Of a stretch of DNA of 64,000 nucleotides, positions 62,396-64,000 are shown one piece after another. Numbering within the stretch: position 1 is the first letter of the stretch; the number at the start of each line of letters is the position of its first letter. Origin of the DNA: Gammaproteobacteria bacterium (GTDB taxonomy: Bacteria; Pseudomonadota; Gammaproteobacteria; JAIEPX01); contig JAIEPX010000008.1 of the NCBI GenBank assembly GCA_019748175.1, positions 186,001-250,000 of the forward strand. Reading direction: 5' to 3'. The notes under the pieces are model-generated. The model saw nothing but the letters and a program-made list of their open reading frames with translations. It ran no database searches and had not been told where the DNA came from. The translations under genes were made by a program, and so were the position numbers.

Positions 62396-63745
62396 TTATT
62401 GTTTTTCAGAGGCTAATTTCTTTTCAAGAAAATGAATATTTTGACACCCAGTTTGAAATTTTGGATCTGAGAGTATATCTTGATGTAATTCAATATTTGT
62501 TTTAATTCCATCTACAATCAATTCGAATAATGCATTTTTCATTTTTGCAATGGCATTTTCTCTATTTTCGCCGTGGCTAATAATTTTTCCAATCATTGAA
62601 TCGTAATAAGGAGGAACAGAATATCCGCTATAAATATGACTATCTACGCGAATTCCAGGGCCGCCAGGTGCGTGGAATAAATTAATTTTTCCAGGAGAGG
62701 GTAAAAATGATCGAGGATCTTCGGCGTTAATTCGACATTCAATAGCATGGCCTTTGATGGAAATGTCTTCTTGTTTGTAACGCAATTTTTTGCCGCTCGC
62801 AATTAATAATTGTTCTTTTACAATATCAATTCCAGTGACCATTTCTGTAACAGGATGTTCGACTTGCACGCGAGTATTCATTTCGATGAAATAAAATTCG
62901 CCATTTTCATAAAGAAATTCAAAAGTTCCTGCTCCGCGATATTTCATTTCTTTACATGCTTTTACGCAGCGCATACCAACACGTTGTCTTTCTTCTTCTG
63001 TAATGCCAGGAGCGGGCGCTTCTTCTATAACTTTTTGGTGTCGTCTTTGTACTGAGCAATCTCGTTCGCCTAAATGAATCGCATTGCCTTGTCCATCACC
63101 CAACACTTGAATTTCTATGTGTCGTGGATGTTCAAGGAATTTTTCCATATACACATCGGGATTTCCGAAAGCTGCTTCAGCTTCAGTGCGAGTCATTGCG
63201 ATCAGTGAAATCAGTTCATTTTCATCGCGAACGATGCGCATGCCTCGACCACCGCCACCACCCGATGCTTTAATAATAACAGGATAGCCAATGTCTTTTG
63301 CGATTTGTAAATTCGTTTCATTGTTAAGACCTAATTTTCCATTAGATCCAGGTACTGTTGGAACATTTGCTTTTATCATTTCTTCAATTGCTGAAACTTT
63401 ATCTCCCATTGTTCGAATAGTTTCAGGTCGTGGTCCAATAAAAATAAATCCGCTATTTTCAACTTGTTCGGCAAAGTCTGCATTTTCAGATAAAAATCCG
63501 TATCCCGGATGAATAGCATCGACTTCAGAAATTTCTGCTGCGCTGATGATCGCAGGAACATTAAGATAACTTTTTGCGACGTTTGGTGGGCCTATGCAGA
63601 TTGCTGCGTCAGCAAGGCGAACATGTTTAAGATCAACATCTGCGGTGGAATAAATTGCAACAGTTTTAATGTTGAGTTCTTTGCAAGCGCGTAAAATACG
63701 TAATGCAATTTCACCGCGATTAGCGATTAAGACTTTTTTCACCAT
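62396..63745 (-). CDS. accC: Acetyl-CoA carboxylase, biotin carboxylase subunit
   Basis: AccC carboxylates biotin on AccB, the first step of fatty-acid synthesis. The 449-aa product has [35 protein letters not shown], the ATP-grasp glycine loop [14 protein letters not shown] and [18 protein letters not shown]. Length equals the E. coli enzyme. It lies 6 bases after accB and 10 before prmA, so accB-accC-prmA form one operon. Confidence 0.98.
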   Translation of the reverse strand: MVKKVLIANRGEIALRILRACKELNIKTVAIYSTADVDLKHVRLADAAICIGPPNVAKSYLNVPAIISAAEISEVDAIHPGYGFLSENADFAEQVENSGFIFIGPRPETIRTMGDKVSAIEEMIKANVPTVPGSNGKLGLNNETNLQIAKDIGYPVIIKASGGGGGRGMRIVRDENELISLIAMTRTEAEAAFGNPDVYMEKFLEHPRHIEIQVLGDGQGNAIHLGERDCSVQRRHQKVIEEAPAPGITEEERQRVGMRCVKACKEMKYRGAGTFEFLYENGEFYFIEMNTRVQVEHPVTEMVTGIDIVKEQLLIASGKKLRYKQEDISIKGHAIECRINAEDPRSFLPSPGKINLFHAPGGPGIRVDSHIYSGYSVPPYYDSMIGKIISHGENRENAIAKMKNALFELIVDGIKTNIELHQDILSDPKFQTGCQNIHFLEKKLASEKQ

Positions 63746-63751
63746 GGATGA

Positions 63752-64000
63752 TTACTCAATGATAAACAATGGTTGATCAAATTCAACAGGCGATTCGTTG
63801 TCGATTAATCGTGCGCTGATGACACCTGCTTTATCTGATTCAATTTGATTGTACATTTTCATCGCTTCGATTAAGCATAATACGTCACCCACTTCAACGC
63901 GTTGACCCACTTCCACAAAGGGCTTCTCACCGGGTGTCGGTGCTAAATACACTGTACCGACCATAGGCGATTTGACAGTGTAACCTTTGATTGGAGTGCT
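63752..64000 (-). CDS. accB: Acetyl-CoA carboxylase biotin carboxyl carrier protein (N-terminus outside window)
   Basis: Only the last 82 residues, the biotinyl domain, are in the window; the frame stays open to the edge. Motifs are TVKSPMVGTVYLAPTPGEKP and the biotinylation site EAMKM (modified Lys), followed by PVEFDQPLFIIE. AccB carries the carboxybiotin between AccC and the carboxyltransferase. Confidence 0.96.
   Translation of the reverse strand, partial: STPIKGYTVKSPMVGTVYLAPTPGEKPFVEVGQRVEVGDVLCLIEAMKMYNQIESDKAGVISARLIDNESPVEFDQPLFIIE

Noticed and set aside
1-64000. tRNA, rRNA or insertion-sequence transposase genes
   Set aside because: None was recognised on either strand; the palindromic repeats have no transposase in the window.

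Overview
The window is about 64 kb of an AT-rich gammaproteobacterial chromosome. It carries an almost complete Dot/Icm (type IVB) secretion locus, LPS inner-core genes (hldE, hldD, kdsB) and housekeeping genes (folD, prmA, accC, accB, fis). Dot/Icm gene content, an icmR-type gene between icmS and icmQ, and large F-box/ankyrin proteins point to the Legionellales, an intracellular, amoeba- or host-associated lineage of the Coxiella/Legionella/Berkiella type. The genus cannot be fixed from sequence alone.

Layout. 1-1840: hldE (5'-truncated by the window edge) and hldD. 1949-42751: the Dot/Icm locus. Reverse strand: icmW, a serine-rich exported protein, icmX. Forward strand: icmV-dotA, then a second icmV-dotA. 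An insert follows: a multi-spanning membrane protein and three tandem glutathionylspermidine-synthetase-like genes. Next come dotD-dotC-dotB, icmT-icmS, an icmR-like small gene, icmQ-icmP-icmO; a second insert on the reverse strand (an unknown 221-aa protein and a cytochrome P450); then icmN-icmL-icmK-icmE, icmG-icmC-icmD-icmJ-icmB. On the reverse strand are icmH-icmF, folD and a serine hydrolase. 43-44.9 kb: a small secreted protein, a membrane protein and fis. 45-53 kb: two giant tandem paralogues with F-box, ankyrin and membrane segments, which are strong effector candidates. 53-59.8 kb: a DUF3025 protein, an M13 metallopeptidase, an AAA ATPase of the DUF4143 type and a beta-helix protein. 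60-64 kb: kdsB with a histidine-phosphatase-like gene, then prmA, accC and accB (cut by the window edge).

How the parts fit. Proteins for the outer-membrane core (DotC, DotD, DotH/IcmK), the periplasmic/inner-membrane channel (DotG/IcmE, DotF/IcmG, DotA, DotE, DotP, IcmV, IcmT, DotI/IcmL), the ATPases (DotB, DotO/IcmB), the coupling complex (DotL/IcmO, DotM/IcmP, DotN/IcmJ, IcmS, IcmW), the IcmQ/IcmR-like pair and the stabilisers IcmF/DotU are all present. No icmM/dotJ is seen. The two F-box/ankyrin proteins nearby are plausible substrates.

Most notable: (1) a tandem icmV-dotA duplication whose first ~1.45 kb looks identical while the rest has diverged, suggesting gene conversion; (2) a family of long palindromes, best arm consensus GGGGTCAGATCTAAGATTG, that repeatedly forms the 3' ends of genes (folD, fis, prmA, the DUF3025 gene); (3) a 24-bp-period array of AACGTT pairs overlapping a near-consensus promoter of the DUF4143-type ATPase; (4) inserts (P450, triple ATP-grasp ligases) inside the secretion locus; (5) a structured leader ahead of the icmR-like gene.
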